Source: CAVQEK01 sp964596645 (GTDB lineage: Bacteria; Bacteroidota; Bacteroidia; Cytophagales; Cyclobacteriaceae). From it: a stretch of 64,000 nt of DNA. A model generated the notes under the pieces. The model did not search any database, was not told the DNA's origin, and saw only the letters and a list, made by a program, of their open reading frames with translations. A program made the position numbers and the translations under genes. Each line of letters starts with the position of its first letter. Position 1 is the stretch's first letter. Shown one piece after another: positions 1 through 8,697 of this stretch. The stretch covers positions 62,001 to 126,000 of the forward strand of contig CAZQVB010000005.1 of assembly GCA_964596645.1 (NCBI GenBank), given 5' to 3'.

Positions 1-21
1 GTATAAAAAAGTAATTATACA

Positions 22-174
22 TTATTTATTGACTTTACCTGAAAGCAACCAATCCCGGTCGGCGATGATGATTGATATTTTGTCGCGGTAGTTCTGTTCT
101 CCGTTTTCGTACAAACATAAAATTTTGGTGTTGAACGAGACGAATTTACTCCATCCTACTTTGTTTAAATTCAT
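22..174 (-). CDS. Small hypothetical ORF (50 aa)
   Basis: A 50-codon ORF starts with ATG at 174, just downstream of the GH2 stop, and ends with TAA at 22. The product begins MNLNKVGWSKF and is moderately basic. I see no signal peptide, membrane segment or motif, and I do not recognise it. An in-frame TAG lies three codons upstream, so it cannot be the tail of a longer reading frame on this side. It could be a real small gene, a remnant, or chance; its short distance from the GH2 stop allows co-transcription. Confidence 0.25.
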   Translation of the reverse strand: MNLNKVGWSKFVSFNTKILCLYENGEQNYRDKISIIIADRDWLLSGKVNK

Positions 175-196
175 TTTCCACTATCCGTGAAGATGG

Positions 197-2062
197 TTAC
201 TTTGAACTTTTCGTCGCGCTCTTCGCTCGGTAGAATTTTTGTAAGCGGTAAAAAGCCTTTTTCTTGGCACCCTGCTCTGATATCAATCCTTTTCGGTTAT
301 AGTCGTCTTGAATGTTGGGCAGCGGGCGCCTGGGAGACAAAAAATCTTTCAACAGCCAGGGTGTGATCCCTGCCAGAAAGTCGATGTTTTCCATCATCTT
401 TAGGTTGTACTCATACACTGCATCCTGATATTCTTCCGTCCAGCGTTCGTTGGCAGCACCGTGATGACCTTGCAAGGCCCCACCACCAAACTCGCTGATG
501 ATCAATGGCTTGTCGTATGCTATTTTCCATTTTCTGTCGGCACATTCCACGGGATTGCCCTCGTACCAGCCGCAGTATTGGTTGATACCGATCACATCAA
601 TATAGGCTCCCAGGGGATCGTCTATCATGCGGAAACCACCTTCAGAAGCGTGGGTGTCCAGGGCAGCAGTAGTGAGCCGGGTGTTATCCAGCGATTTGGT
701 TTTTTTCACCAGGTTGGACAGGAACGTCACGCGCGCATCGCTCACAGGCGTTTCGTTGGCCACTGACCAAAGGATAATGGCACCGCGATTTTTGTCTCGG
801 CTGATCATTTCGGTGAGCTGTTGTTCGGCATTGGCGTAGGTATCCGGATAATCGAACATCACCGTCCAGTAGACCGGAATTTCTGACCATACCATCACGC
901 CATTTTCTTCAGCCACCCGTATCATCTCCTCGCTGTGCGGGTAGTGGGCCAACCGCACAAAGTTGCAGCCCATTTCTTTGGCCCATTTGATGAGCACTTC
1001 GCACTCTTCGCGGGTGGTGACTCTGCCCGGATTGAAAGGAGCTTCTTCATGGACACAAACGCCTTTCAAAAATACGGGAGAGCCGTTGAGCAGTATCTGG
1101 TGGCCTTTCGTTTCAATAGTGCGGAAGGCAATCCGATCCTCTACTTCGTCGCTTGCACTTTTAATTACCACGTTGTAAATCTTCGGCTTGTCAGGACTCC
1201 ACAGCTCAAAATCCCCTTTCAAACTAACCAATGCCCTGCCCTGCTGGTCTGTATTAAATGTTTTGGAGATGCCCAACTCGGGAATGGACACGCTCACTGA
1301 TTGGCCTGCCGAGTCGCTCAACTGCACCCAACCGGCTACATTCTGCTGACTGCCTTTGGCTAACTGGATGGAATAATCCCGGATAAAGTTGGACGGGGTT
1401 TTCACCAGATAAACAGACCTCGTGAGTCCGCCATAGTTCCACCAATCAAAGTTTATAGTAGGTATTGCGTCCCGCTTGCGGGTGTTGTCTACCTTCACCA
1501 CCAGCACATTGTCTTTAGGCTTCAGCCGATCTGTTACTTCAAAATTGAACGGGGTATAGCCTCCAATATGTTCGCCCACTTTCTCACCGTTCAGATAGAC
1601 CTTGGCCTCGTAGTTCACCGCTCCGAAATAGAGAAACACTCGTTGGTCATCTTCATTCTCGTAATCGAAAGAGCGTTTATACCAGATGGTGCCTTCGTAA
1701 TAATAAAGCTTTTCGGCTTGGGTATTCCAGTCGCCGGGTACGCTTAGCTGATCACTGGTCTCGAAGTTATACTCGATCAGGTCGCTGGGCGACTGCATCT
1801 GGGCGTCTTTAAAGTAGCCATTGTCTTTGGGCTGATAGCGGTGGTTGTAGTAACCATTCTCCAGCGGGTCAACAATGATGCGCCACTGTCCATCCAGCGA
1901 TTGTTTTTCTCTGGCCAGCACATTCTGGATCAGGGGATCAGGCGATTGGGCCAAAGAGAAATAATCGGAAAGCAGCAGGGCTGATAATAAGAGCAAAAAT
2001 CGGTGTATAGCAGGAATACGTTGTGTCATTGCTGAACGGAATGGTTTAATTGGATTGGTCAC
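197..2062 (-). CDS. GH2 glycoside hydrolase, beta-glucuronidase/beta-galactosidase type
   Basis: Exported retaining exo-glycosidase of family GH2, 621 aa. The order is a signal peptide (hydrophobic run about residues 20-39), a sugar-binding jelly-roll (about 45-220), an immunoglobulin-like domain (220-315) and a TIM barrel (316-610). The acid/base is Glu437 in the ANETP motif and the nucleophile is Glu524 in ISEFGG. Both are where GH2 enzymes carry them, so the protein should be active. The short layout without a C-terminal small-chain domain resembles beta-glucuronidases more than LacZ, but specificity cannot be read from this. A second Met at residue 12 could be the true start. It is the last gene of the minus-strand run headed by the LacI regulator, 9 bp after the propeller lipoprotein gene. 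Confidence 0.85.
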   Translation of the reverse strand: MTNPIKPFRSAMTQRIPAIHRFLLLLSALLLSDYFSLAQSPDPLIQNVLAREKQSLDGQWRIIVDPLENGYYNHRYQPKDNGYFKDAQMQSPSDLIEYNFETSDQLSVPGDWNTQAEKLYYYEGTIWYKRSFDYENEDDQRVFLYFGAVNYEAKVYLNGEKVGEHIGGYTPFNFEVTDRLKPKDNVLVVKVDNTRKRDAIPTINFDWWNYGGLTRSVYLVKTPSNFIRDYSIQLAKGSQQNVAGWVQLSDSAGQSVSVSIPELGISKTFNTDQQGRALVSLKGDFELWSPDKPKIYNVVIKSASDEVEDRIAFRTIETKGHQILLNGSPVFLKGVCVHEEAPFNPGRVTTREECEVLIKWAKEMGCNFVRLAHYPHSEEMIRVAEENGVMVWSEIPVYWTVMFDYPDTYANAEQQLTEMISRDKNRGAIILWSVANETPVSDARVTFLSNLVKKTKSLDNTRLTTAALDTHASEGGFRMIDDPLGAYIDVIGINQYCGWYEGNPVECADRKWKIAYDKPLIISEFGGGALQGHHGAANERWTEEYQDAVYEYNLKMMENIDFLAGITPWLLKDFLSPRRPLPNIQDDYNRKGLISEQGAKKKAFYRLQKFYRAKSATKSSK

Positions 2063-2071
2063 AGAATTATT

Positions 2072-3421
2072 TTACAATGCATTAGCGCTGATGTCCACCA
2101 TATACATCTGCCTGCCATTGCCGCCATGGGTAGAATCAAAGATCACTTTTTTGCCATCGGGGGTAGCACGGGGGTGCAAGTCGCATCGCCATTCTCCTTT
2201 GTAAGCTGATGGAGAATGAAACCTGCCCAATACCACTTTTCGCTGCGTAGGCACATGGTAGAGATATAGTGTTTGCTCCCTGTCTTTGGCATCAGGATAG
2301 GTGTCATTCAGAATCCATTCATTATCCGTGTTCGGCACATAGGTGTTGTGGCCATTTTCGGTCATTATCTCTTTTCCCACGGCTTCAGGCGTAGTATTTT
2401 CCTGGTCTTCAAACATATAAAAGGCATGTTCCATCCCCCTGGGCTTGGTCCAGGCGCAGATGTGCTGCGGATCGCTCCAGATAAAGTGTGAGGTGTATCC
2501 GGAATCGTCCACCAAGCGCAAGTCAGTGCCGTCAATCGCTGCTGTATACATCAGTGTGCCGAACCCTCCAACATCTGACTTTGCAGGAGAAGTCCACCGA
2601 TGCAGGAAGATGAATCGGGAACCATCTGGGTTGAACAGCAGGTGATTGAACCAGTGCTTGTTCTTTCGATAATCCTGCCAGGTGGCATCGTCGGTCTCAG
2701 GCAGCGGCACATCCATCATGTCGGCCAGCGAAATGATAAGTTCTTTCTCTCCCGACTCCAGGTTACAGCGGTAGATTCCGGCATTGTCTGGGGCCATTTG
2801 GTCTTTGTTGGGATCGGGAATACCGGCATAACCGTAGCCAGGCCGCAGGTCGTTGATGCGTTCAAAATCCACACTCAGCGCCGATTTTCCATCTGGGCTA
2901 AGGGTATAGATCGCAAAGGGAAGCGTGCGTTTTTCCTTTGTTTTAATGTTCAGCACATGGCTCACAAACCTGTCCCATTCACGGTCATTCCAGATTATTT
3001 CCTCGTTGCTGCCAGGGATGAACTGCAACATACAGCCTTGCTGCCAGCCCCAGGCATTACTTTTTCCCAAAGCTACCCAGCGGTTGTTGTCCTGGGTGTC
3101 TACCATACCAATCTCGATTGTATCGTCCGGTGTGGGAGAACGCCCTTCAAAGCCTACTTCCATGCCAAGCACGTATCGGCCAGAGGGGTCTGTTTGTAGC
3201 TTGTCGTAATAGCCAAACCAGTGTTGACCGGGGCCATTGGTAATGGTCTGCACAGACACCTCAGCTGCACGGGCAGTAGTGTCTGCAAGTTCCTCATTAC
3301 CCTTTACTTTTCCCTGGCAGGAAAACATATACACAGCTACACTGCCGATCAGTACTGTTCTAATGAATTGATGATAGAACATGCTGTTGTTAATGCTCAT
3401 TAAAAAGTTCTTGTATTTCAT
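2072..3421 (-). CDS. Beta-propeller lipoprotein, TolB/PL22-like fold
   Basis: A 449-aa lipoprotein with a lipobox ending in Cys35 (YMFSC), so it is probably anchored in the outer membrane or periplasm. The body is a series of WD40-like/TolB-like blades with repeated phrases such as SPDGK, NPDGSR and TPDGKK. Conserved His-containing stretches (HWFGYYDK near the N-terminus, RCDLHPR near the C-terminus) look like an active or metal site. Oligogalacturonate lyases of family PL22 share this fold, which would suit the nearby GH28 genes, but I cannot confirm lyase activity. The ATG at 3421 is chosen because a strong ribosome site (AGAGGTG) lies a few bases upstream. A GTG at 3451 would add ten residues. 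It lies between the Gfo/Idh oxidoreductase and GH2 genes. Confidence 0.6.
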   Translation of the reverse strand: MKYKNFLMSINNSMFYHQFIRTVLIGSVAVYMFSCQGKVKGNEELADTTARAAEVSVQTITNGPGQHWFGYYDKLQTDPSGRYVLGMEVGFEGRSPTPDDTIEIGMVDTQDNNRWVALGKSNAWGWQQGCMLQFIPGSNEEIIWNDREWDRFVSHVLNIKTKEKRTLPFAIYTLSPDGKSALSVDFERINDLRPGYGYAGIPDPNKDQMAPDNAGIYRCNLESGEKELIISLADMMDVPLPETDDATWQDYRKNKHWFNHLLFNPDGSRFIFLHRWTSPAKSDVGGFGTLMYTAAIDGTDLRLVDDSGYTSHFIWSDPQHICAWTKPRGMEHAFYMFEDQENTTPEAVGKEIMTENGHNTYVPNTDNEWILNDTYPDAKDREQTLYLYHVPTQRKVVLGRFHSPSAYKGEWRCDLHPRATPDGKKVIFDSTHGGNGRQMYMVDISANAL

Positions 3422-3423
3422 TA

Positions 3424-3445
3424 TCACCTCTTTATTACAAATGTA
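3424..3445 (-). promoter_or_regulatory. Ribosome site and possible -7 element before the propeller lipoprotein gene
   Basis: On the minus strand TACATTTG (3445 to 3438) matches the Bacteroidota -7 consensus TAnnTTTG. It is followed by an AGAGGTG Shine-Dalgarno that sets the ATG at 3421. The nearest -33-like TTG lies 23 bases upstream, slightly outside the usual 19-21, so the promoter reading is weak. The ribosome site is convincing. Confidence 0.35.
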
Positions 3446-3479
3446 TTTCACTTAATTGTCGTTTTAGTCAACCTATCGC

Positions 3480-4832
3480 TTACATCACCTGATACTTTTC
3501 CAACCAATCTACTACTGGTTTATCCAGATATTTTGTTCTAAAAGGTCGATAAAGCATGGCGTTGGCTGCGTTGTTGTCTTTGAGTTGATCCTTCTTGGAA
3601 TCCCATTGCAGCTGACTACCTAATTGCACTGATAACAAACCCATGTTGCACATTCTATACACGTTGTGTCCTACTTCCAAAGGTTCGAGCGTATCTTTAT
3701 TTTCAATGATCGCATTAATAAAATCCTCTTTATCAGAGACTACATTCTTATACTGCGGTGCCACATCAGCTTTCTTTATCTGCTCGTCGCTGGCTTCCAA
3801 TGGTTTATTGAATGTTGCTTTAATCCAGCCTTTGTCTCCTTCAAACAAGACGTAGGGCTGATCGATGATGTATTCCAATATTTGTCCGTCGGCAAAGGTA
3901 TAGTTCAAGTTAAACGACTCAATGGTATTCCAGAGGCCTTTGGTAAACGTGCCGGTACCCTCTACCATCACCGGGCTCTCATATTCTTTATCTATCCCCC
4001 ACAGGGCTACGTCGATCATGTGCGCTCCCCAGTTGGTAATCATACCATTGCAATAATCATCTATCCGCATCCAGCCAGGCCGTACGCTATACGTGTTTGG
4101 CTCATGTACCCGCTGCATAGTGTAGGGCGCGGGAAAGGCAGGGCCCAACCATTGGTCGTAGTCTAGTTCTGCCGGCACCGACATAGTAGGTAGTGGCCCG
4201 GGGGCAGATCCATTGAGGGGAGCAGGTACACCTACTATTACTTTATTGATCTTTCCGATGGCACCGGCACGCAACAAACCCACCGCTGTATAAAAATTTT
4301 CCATTGAGCGAAACTCACTGTCCAGCCGGTGGTGCACATTATTGGCGGCTACAGCATCGATGAGTGCTTTGCTGTGGTTGATACAAATGGTGAGAGCTTT
4401 TTCCATCGCCACATGTTTACCTGCCTGGGCTGCAGCAATACCCTGCGCCACATGCCAATGGTCTGGCGAAGATATCATGACTGCATCCACGTCTTTATTG
4501 GCCAACAACTCGCGATAATCATTGTACGTACTGACACCCTTATACGCTTTATTGCTGCTGCCATAGTGCGTGTTAATGATATTTTCTGCTTGCTCCATAC
4601 GCCAGCGATCCGGATCATTTACAGCCATTACCCGCACATTGTTCATGTCGAGAAATTGCTTCAGGTTTACCCGAATGGCTTGTCTGCCCGTTGCTATCAT
4701 GCCGATATTGATTTGATTAGATGGCGCTGTTTTGCCAAATACAGATGACGGAACAATAGTGGGTAATACCAAAGCAGCACCGGCAAGTCCGGTGTTTTTT
4801 AAAAATGTTCTACGGGTTCGCTTTTTATTCAT
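3480..4832 (-). CDS. Gfo/Idh/MocA-family oxidoreductase with Tat-type signal
   Basis: An NAD(P)-dependent sugar or glycoside dehydrogenase, 450 aa. It opens with a twin-arginine leader (KKRTRRTFLK followed by a hydrophobic stretch), as in the secreted Gfo/Idh branch that folds with cofactor in the cytoplasm before export. The Rossmann domain spans about residues 40-165 and the C-terminal alpha/beta domain about 165-430. The family's EKP motif reads Glu144-Lys145-Ala146: the catalytic lysine is kept but Pro is replaced by Ala. NWGAHMIDVALWG carries the usual conserved His/Asp. It lies directly downstream of the TIM-barrel/DUF1080 fusion. That pairing recalls pathways in which a glycoside is oxidised at C3 and then cleaved by elimination. 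The substrate is unknown. Confidence 0.8.
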   Translation of the reverse strand: MNKKRTRRTFLKNTGLAGAALVLPTIVPSSVFGKTAPSNQINIGMIATGRQAIRVNLKQFLDMNNVRVMAVNDPDRWRMEQAENIINTHYGSSNKAYKGVSTYNDYRELLANKDVDAVMISSPDHWHVAQGIAAAQAGKHVAMEKALTICINHSKALIDAVAANNVHHRLDSEFRSMENFYTAVGLLRAGAIGKINKVIVGVPAPLNGSAPGPLPTMSVPAELDYDQWLGPAFPAPYTMQRVHEPNTYSVRPGWMRIDDYCNGMITNWGAHMIDVALWGIDKEYESPVMVEGTGTFTKGLWNTIESFNLNYTFADGQILEYIIDQPYVLFEGDKGWIKATFNKPLEASDEQIKKADVAPQYKNVVSDKEDFINAIIENKDTLEPLEVGHNVYRMCNMGLLSVQLGSQLQWDSKKDQLKDNNAANAMLYRPFRTKYLDKPVVDWLEKYQVM

Positions 4833-4892
4833 TTGGGTGTTACTTAAGGGTTTTTAAGTTTGAGGCATCTCACCTCGTTTAAATAGTATATG

Positions 4893-6416
4893 TTAATTAA
4901 GCTTTTTCATTTTAAGGTTCTTAAAACACACTTCACTTCCATGATCCTGCAACAAGATATGGCCTGCAGGCCATTGTCCAAAAGAGTCTATTGTTTTGAA
5001 TTTACTTTCATTTACCTTGTTGATGAAGTCATCACTAAACCGGTCAAACTCTAACACTTTATTTCCATTGAGCCAATGGGTTGCAATTCCATCCATCACT
5101 TGTATAGTACTTTGATTGTATTGGCCCAGCGGTTTTAGTTTTTTATTCTCAGGAGCATACAGCTCATATGCGCCAGCTACTGTGCGATAGTCCCCCGGTT
5201 TCATTTCTCCTGTCGTCATCCAACCATGATTAGCATCGTCTAGCAACTGATACTCGATGCCGTACCCGTATTTATTGTTTTCGGAGATGCCTTCCTGCAC
5301 AAAATACTTCACACCGCTGTTGCCTCCAGGCGTAAGCATCTTCCATTCCCAACTGAGGATAAAATCTCTATACTCTTCAGTAGATACAATATCGCCCCCA
5401 TTCGCTGACTCTGCGCCACCCCCGCTTGTGCTGCATAAGGCGCCATCTTTTACCTCCCAACCCGTTGCAGGGAAGCTGGCTTTATTGATTCCGCGCCAGC
5501 CTTCTGTATGGCTACCATTGAAGAGCAATTGCCATCCATCCTGTTGTTCCTCAACGCTCAACTGGTTATCCGCTTTTTTTTCATAAGACAAGTTGTCTAA
5601 AATTGATCGAATGTAGCCAATAGTATACGCCGTACCAGGTCCAGGATTTTCGGGGTCATTCCAGTATTCCACACTTAGAGTTTCCTGATAACCTACTTCG
5701 ATCAATGCCTGCAATATTTCTTTAAAGTTAAGCACGCCATATCCTGCTAATGTCGACTTACCTTCATGTGAGGCTGAATAAACATCCCAAATTTGTACAT
5801 CGAGCAGCCTGTCCTGGTATTTGTAAATTTCATCCGCGGGGTTCAGGTTGAGGCGCAGTGTATGCCCTACATCCAGACAGAGCCCCATTCTGCTATCCCT
5901 ATTCTTTATTAACTCATATGCGCTACCAGCATCGGGGTACAAAATATCCCGCGCTCCGTGATTGTGTATGGCCAATTTAATATTGTAAGCGGCTACCATC
6001 TGCTCACATAGATCGATCAATTCAGGATTGGGGACACCCACTATCATGGCCATTCCTGCATTCTTAGCGTATTCAAATGCCTGCCTTACCTGTTCTTCAT
6101 TTTTCATGTAAATCACAGCAGCGGCGTACAAATCTACCTCAGCTTTGTTTGCTTTCTCCCGCACATCTTCAATCTCCTGATCACCAGCATCCAATGCTAG
6201 ATGATAACTTTTAAGTGCTATTTTGTGTACATCCAGCAGTTGCGCCATGTGCAATACATCGTCCAGTGGTTTTTTTCGAAAAGCATAAGAAGCTATCCCC
6301 AAATCAAACTTAACCGACTCATCTAGATGGGTTGGTATTAGTGGTTGTGAGACAGCCGTTTGTGATAAGATGAAACAGGCAAACAGGAATAGGTGGATTT
6401 TCACGAATAGAATCAT
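4893..6416 (-). CDS. Fusion: sugar-phosphate-isomerase-like TIM barrel + DUF1080 (3-keto-disaccharide hydrolase) domain
   Basis: A 507-aa exported two-domain protein. After a signal peptide (about residues 1-24) comes an AP-endonuclease-2/xylose-isomerase-like TIM barrel (about 35-275). Its likely metal ligands are in IHNHG, LDVGH (Asp182, His185) and SVEYW (Glu250). A linker near 275-292 leads to a DUF1080 beta-sandwich (about 293-505), recognisable from LLFNG, GWEVKDGAL, SGVKYFV, YGIEYQLLDD and GHILLQDHG. DUF1080 proteins are annotated as 3-keto-disaccharide hydrolases and act with Gfo/Idh dehydrogenases such as the next gene. The fused barrel may isomerise or eliminate the keto-sugar product. 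The two domains are usually separate proteins. The gene lies 60 bp upstream of the oxidoreductase, in the same direction. Confidence 0.75.
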   Translation of the reverse strand: MILFVKIHLFLFACFILSQTAVSQPLIPTHLDESVKFDLGIASYAFRKKPLDDVLHMAQLLDVHKIALKSYHLALDAGDQEIEDVREKANKAEVDLYAAAVIYMKNEEQVRQAFEYAKNAGMAMIVGVPNPELIDLCEQMVAAYNIKLAIHNHGARDILYPDAGSAYELIKNRDSRMGLCLDVGHTLRLNLNPADEIYKYQDRLLDVQIWDVYSASHEGKSTLAGYGVLNFKEILQALIEVGYQETLSVEYWNDPENPGPGTAYTIGYIRSILDNLSYEKKADNQLSVEEQQDGWQLLFNGSHTEGWRGINKASFPATGWEVKDGALCSTSGGGAESANGGDIVSTEEYRDFILSWEWKMLTPGGNSGVKYFVQEGISENNKYGYGIEYQLLDDANHGWMTTGEMKPGDYRTVAGAYELYAPENKKLKPLGQYNQSTIQVMDGIATHWLNGNKVLEFDRFSDDFINKVNESKFKTIDSFGQWPAGHILLQDHGSEVCFKNLKMKKLN

Positions 6417-6607
6417 TTGAAGTTAAAAGGTGGATTGTTTCATTTTATAAGGTGCGGAAGTGTCTAACCGCATTTAACCGGTGATGATAAAGCAAATGTT
6501 AGTTTTCTGGGGGTTATCTGTATGGTGCTGATTATTTAAAGTATTGCAGCATGCTCATAAACCCACCGAAATTAAAAGACAAAATTAAAAGTAACTTATC
6601 AAGAAAT

Positions 6608-7342
6608 TTAATAAGCCTTTTCTAATATCAGTGTACCGAATTGCTTCGGAGTGCGCATAGGCCAGGCGCCTTGCCAGTCAAAAAGCTGCCTTCCTATTCC
6701 ATCATTGTCGCCATTGGTAAAATTAAATCCGATAGCAGTTCCGGGCTGAGGTTGTAATCCTAACTCTGTCCATGGCAAAGCTACTTCTACTACATATCCG
6801 TGATCCTCATCGTGATCCTGATTGATGGTACCGTTTGCTTCAATTTCATAAACCGCATGTCCATTCCAATCAGCATTCGGTTTCCCTTCCGCTGTGCCTC
6901 GATCATCTTTTACATACCCAAGCAAGTTGATATGATAAACCAGGTCATCGGCCAGCCAGTCTGTTGACCGGTCAAGATTGGGATCCAATAAAAACTCCAC
7001 CATATCATCAAGGTATAATTTTTTATGATCCCGCTCCTGCTGGTAAGCTTTCAGAATTTTATCTTCCACCTCAAATGCCAGGTACAGGTAATTCTGATTC
7101 CAGACACTGCGACATGCCATTGTGTTGTCGCTTAGCTTACGCTCCAAATCACCCTGAAATAGTTCCCGGTCATGCACTACCACCGGATCTGCAGCGGGCC
7201 AGTCATTAAGTTTTCCGTCAATTGTGATCGTATTTTTACTTACTTCTTTGGCTTTGATCTGACCGGATGAAGAAGGCCTGCATCCATTCATAAATAATAT
7301 CAACAGAAGTATAATGTATGTGCCAATTTCTTTTATTGTCAT
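6608..7342 (-). CDS. CBM9-like carbohydrate-binding lipoprotein
   Basis: A 244-aa lipoprotein with a lipobox ending in Cys21 (LFMNGC). The mature part is essentially one beta-sandwich of the DOMON/CBM9-like type. It starts ITIDGKLNDW, continues with LYLAFEVED and YLDDMVEFLLDP, and ends in VVEVALPWTELG and FNFTNGDND. Such domains bind sugars or haem-like ligands at the cell surface; no catalytic motif is visible. Its ATG overlaps the stop of the propeller gene 7339-8685 by 4 bases (ATGA), so the two are translationally coupled and probably work together. It may be a surface glycan-binding accessory protein. The ligand cannot be told. Confidence 0.7.
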   Translation of the reverse strand: MTIKEIGTYIILLLILFMNGCRPSSSGQIKAKEVSKNTITIDGKLNDWPAADPVVVHDRELFQGDLERKLSDNTMACRSVWNQNYLYLAFEVEDKILKAYQQERDHKKLYLDDMVEFLLDPNLDRSTDWLADDLVYHINLLGYVKDDRGTAEGKPNADWNGHAVYEIEANGTINQDHDEDHGYVVEVALPWTELGLQPQPGTAIGFNFTNGDNDGIGRQLFDWQGAWPMRTPKQFGTLILEKAY

Positions 7343-8685
7343 CTTGGATTAGTTGGGTTTAATACGCCCGGCATTATATTCCCACCAGGAACGTAGAAAA
7401 ACAGTTTTGCCCTCCGGTCACTTTCTCCAATGAAAATTGTTCCATCTGAGGCTGTACACATCGCGTCAAATTGATAACCTATTTTGGCATAATAGGGACT
7501 TCTGTCTACTCCCAACACGCCATAATCAAGAAAGCCTTTCCGGTTTTCCGAAAGGTCGTATGAAAACATCCTGCAGATGTTGGTCCTTTCGCCGCAAATC
7601 ATGTAAAGCTGGCGATCATGTGCAATGGTCATGGCCCGTACCCTTCTTTCTACCATTGGCTTACCGATTACAAGCAGTTGGTCTAATTCCGGATTCATTT
7701 GAAAAATAAAACCATCGCTGGTACTTCCCAGCAAACTACTGTCCTTATCGATCAATAATTGCTCCACCACCGGGTATCCTTCATATTTTTGGGTAATCCA
7801 GTATTCTCCCGGAATTCGAAGACTACTTCGGTGAATCTTTTGATCATGCGGATCAAAATACATCATCATGCCATCATCACCCGAAGAAACAACTTTGCCA
7901 TCAGCCAAACATAACAGGGAGCGTGGTACACTTCGCCAGCTACGTTCCGGGCCGGCATACGATTGGGTGGTCAGCCATTGGCCATGATCGGTAAACGAAC
8001 CGCTTTCAATATCATATTCAAAAAATCTGGCATCGGGATATGAAATTCCGTAGATATGATCCTTATCCCGGGAAATTGTTAGGGCATAAATAGAATTACC
8101 TTTAATAGCAATTCCCAGATCTTTCAGACTGGCAGTATCATCAGGTAAATAAACTTGTTGATCTCCTATCCGGGGATCATAGGAAAAAATTCTTCCTCCG
8201 GCAAAACCATCGTATTTCGTTTTGATGTCTAACCACAACTGATTTTCAATTGCCCTTCTTCCATAGGGCATTTCTTTTGACAGGGGTACATCTGCCAACT
8301 CATTCATGCCGGTGCCCATGTAGATCATGCCATCCTTTCCTTCTACCAGGCTGTTGTGAACACCAGTACTGCCGGGTATTTTGCCCAATGGGTAAGTTTT
8401 ATTGGTCATGTAATCATAAACAAACAAATAGGATTGCTTACCTGAGGTAGCTCCATATACTTTGCCATTGCTATGGGCCAGCAAAGCTGCTATGGGTGAA
8501 TCATCAGCCGGTATCATGGTCGCCGCGGGGTAGCCCAGATCACGGAAATCCATGCGGTGTGTCTCAAAATGAGGATTAACGCTTTTTTGTGCCAGTACTT
8601 GAGTTGATAGGAATAAACTCAGGGACAGCAACATTCCGAATATTCTGATATTATTTATATATTTCATTTTTTGCGATTGATTCAT
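7339..8685 (-). CDS. Exported beta-propeller protein (paralogue of its neighbour)
   Basis: A 448-aa protein with a signal peptide (about residues 8-33, ending VLAQ) and no lipobox. The remainder is a repetitive all-beta sequence with blade-like phrases such as GKVYGATSG, GMIYMGTG, NSIYALTIS and GTIFIGESD, most like a six- or seven-bladed Kelch/NHL-type propeller. I do not recognise a catalytic site or a named family. The gene upstream (8698-10059) has the same design, suggesting duplication, and the CBM9-like gene downstream is translationally coupled. The block sits directly behind the LacI regulator, so it is probably induced by one sugar. Possible roles are glycan binding or lyase activity; I cannot choose. 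Met7 is an alternative start. Confidence 0.6.
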   Translation of the reverse strand: MNQSQKMKYINNIRIFGMLLSLSLFLSTQVLAQKSVNPHFETHRMDFRDLGYPAATMIPADDSPIAALLAHSNGKVYGATSGKQSYLFVYDYMTNKTYPLGKIPGSTGVHNSLVEGKDGMIYMGTGMNELADVPLSKEMPYGRRAIENQLWLDIKTKYDGFAGGRIFSYDPRIGDQQVYLPDDTASLKDLGIAIKGNSIYALTISRDKDHIYGISYPDARFFEYDIESGSFTDHGQWLTTQSYAGPERSWRSVPRSLLCLADGKVVSSGDDGMMMYFDPHDQKIHRSSLRIPGEYWITQKYEGYPVVEQLLIDKDSSLLGSTSDGFIFQMNPELDQLLVIGKPMVERRVRAMTIAHDRQLYMICGERTNICRMFSYDLSENRKGFLDYGVLGVDRSPYYAKIGYQFDAMCTASDGTIFIGESDRRAKLFFYVPGGNIMPGVLNPTNPR

Positions 8686-8697
8686 GACTTTTAGGGA

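Noticed and set aside
6580..6587. TAATTTTG as a promoter for the DUF1080 fusion gene
   Set aside because: No -33 element at the right distance and the site is about 160 bases from the start codon.
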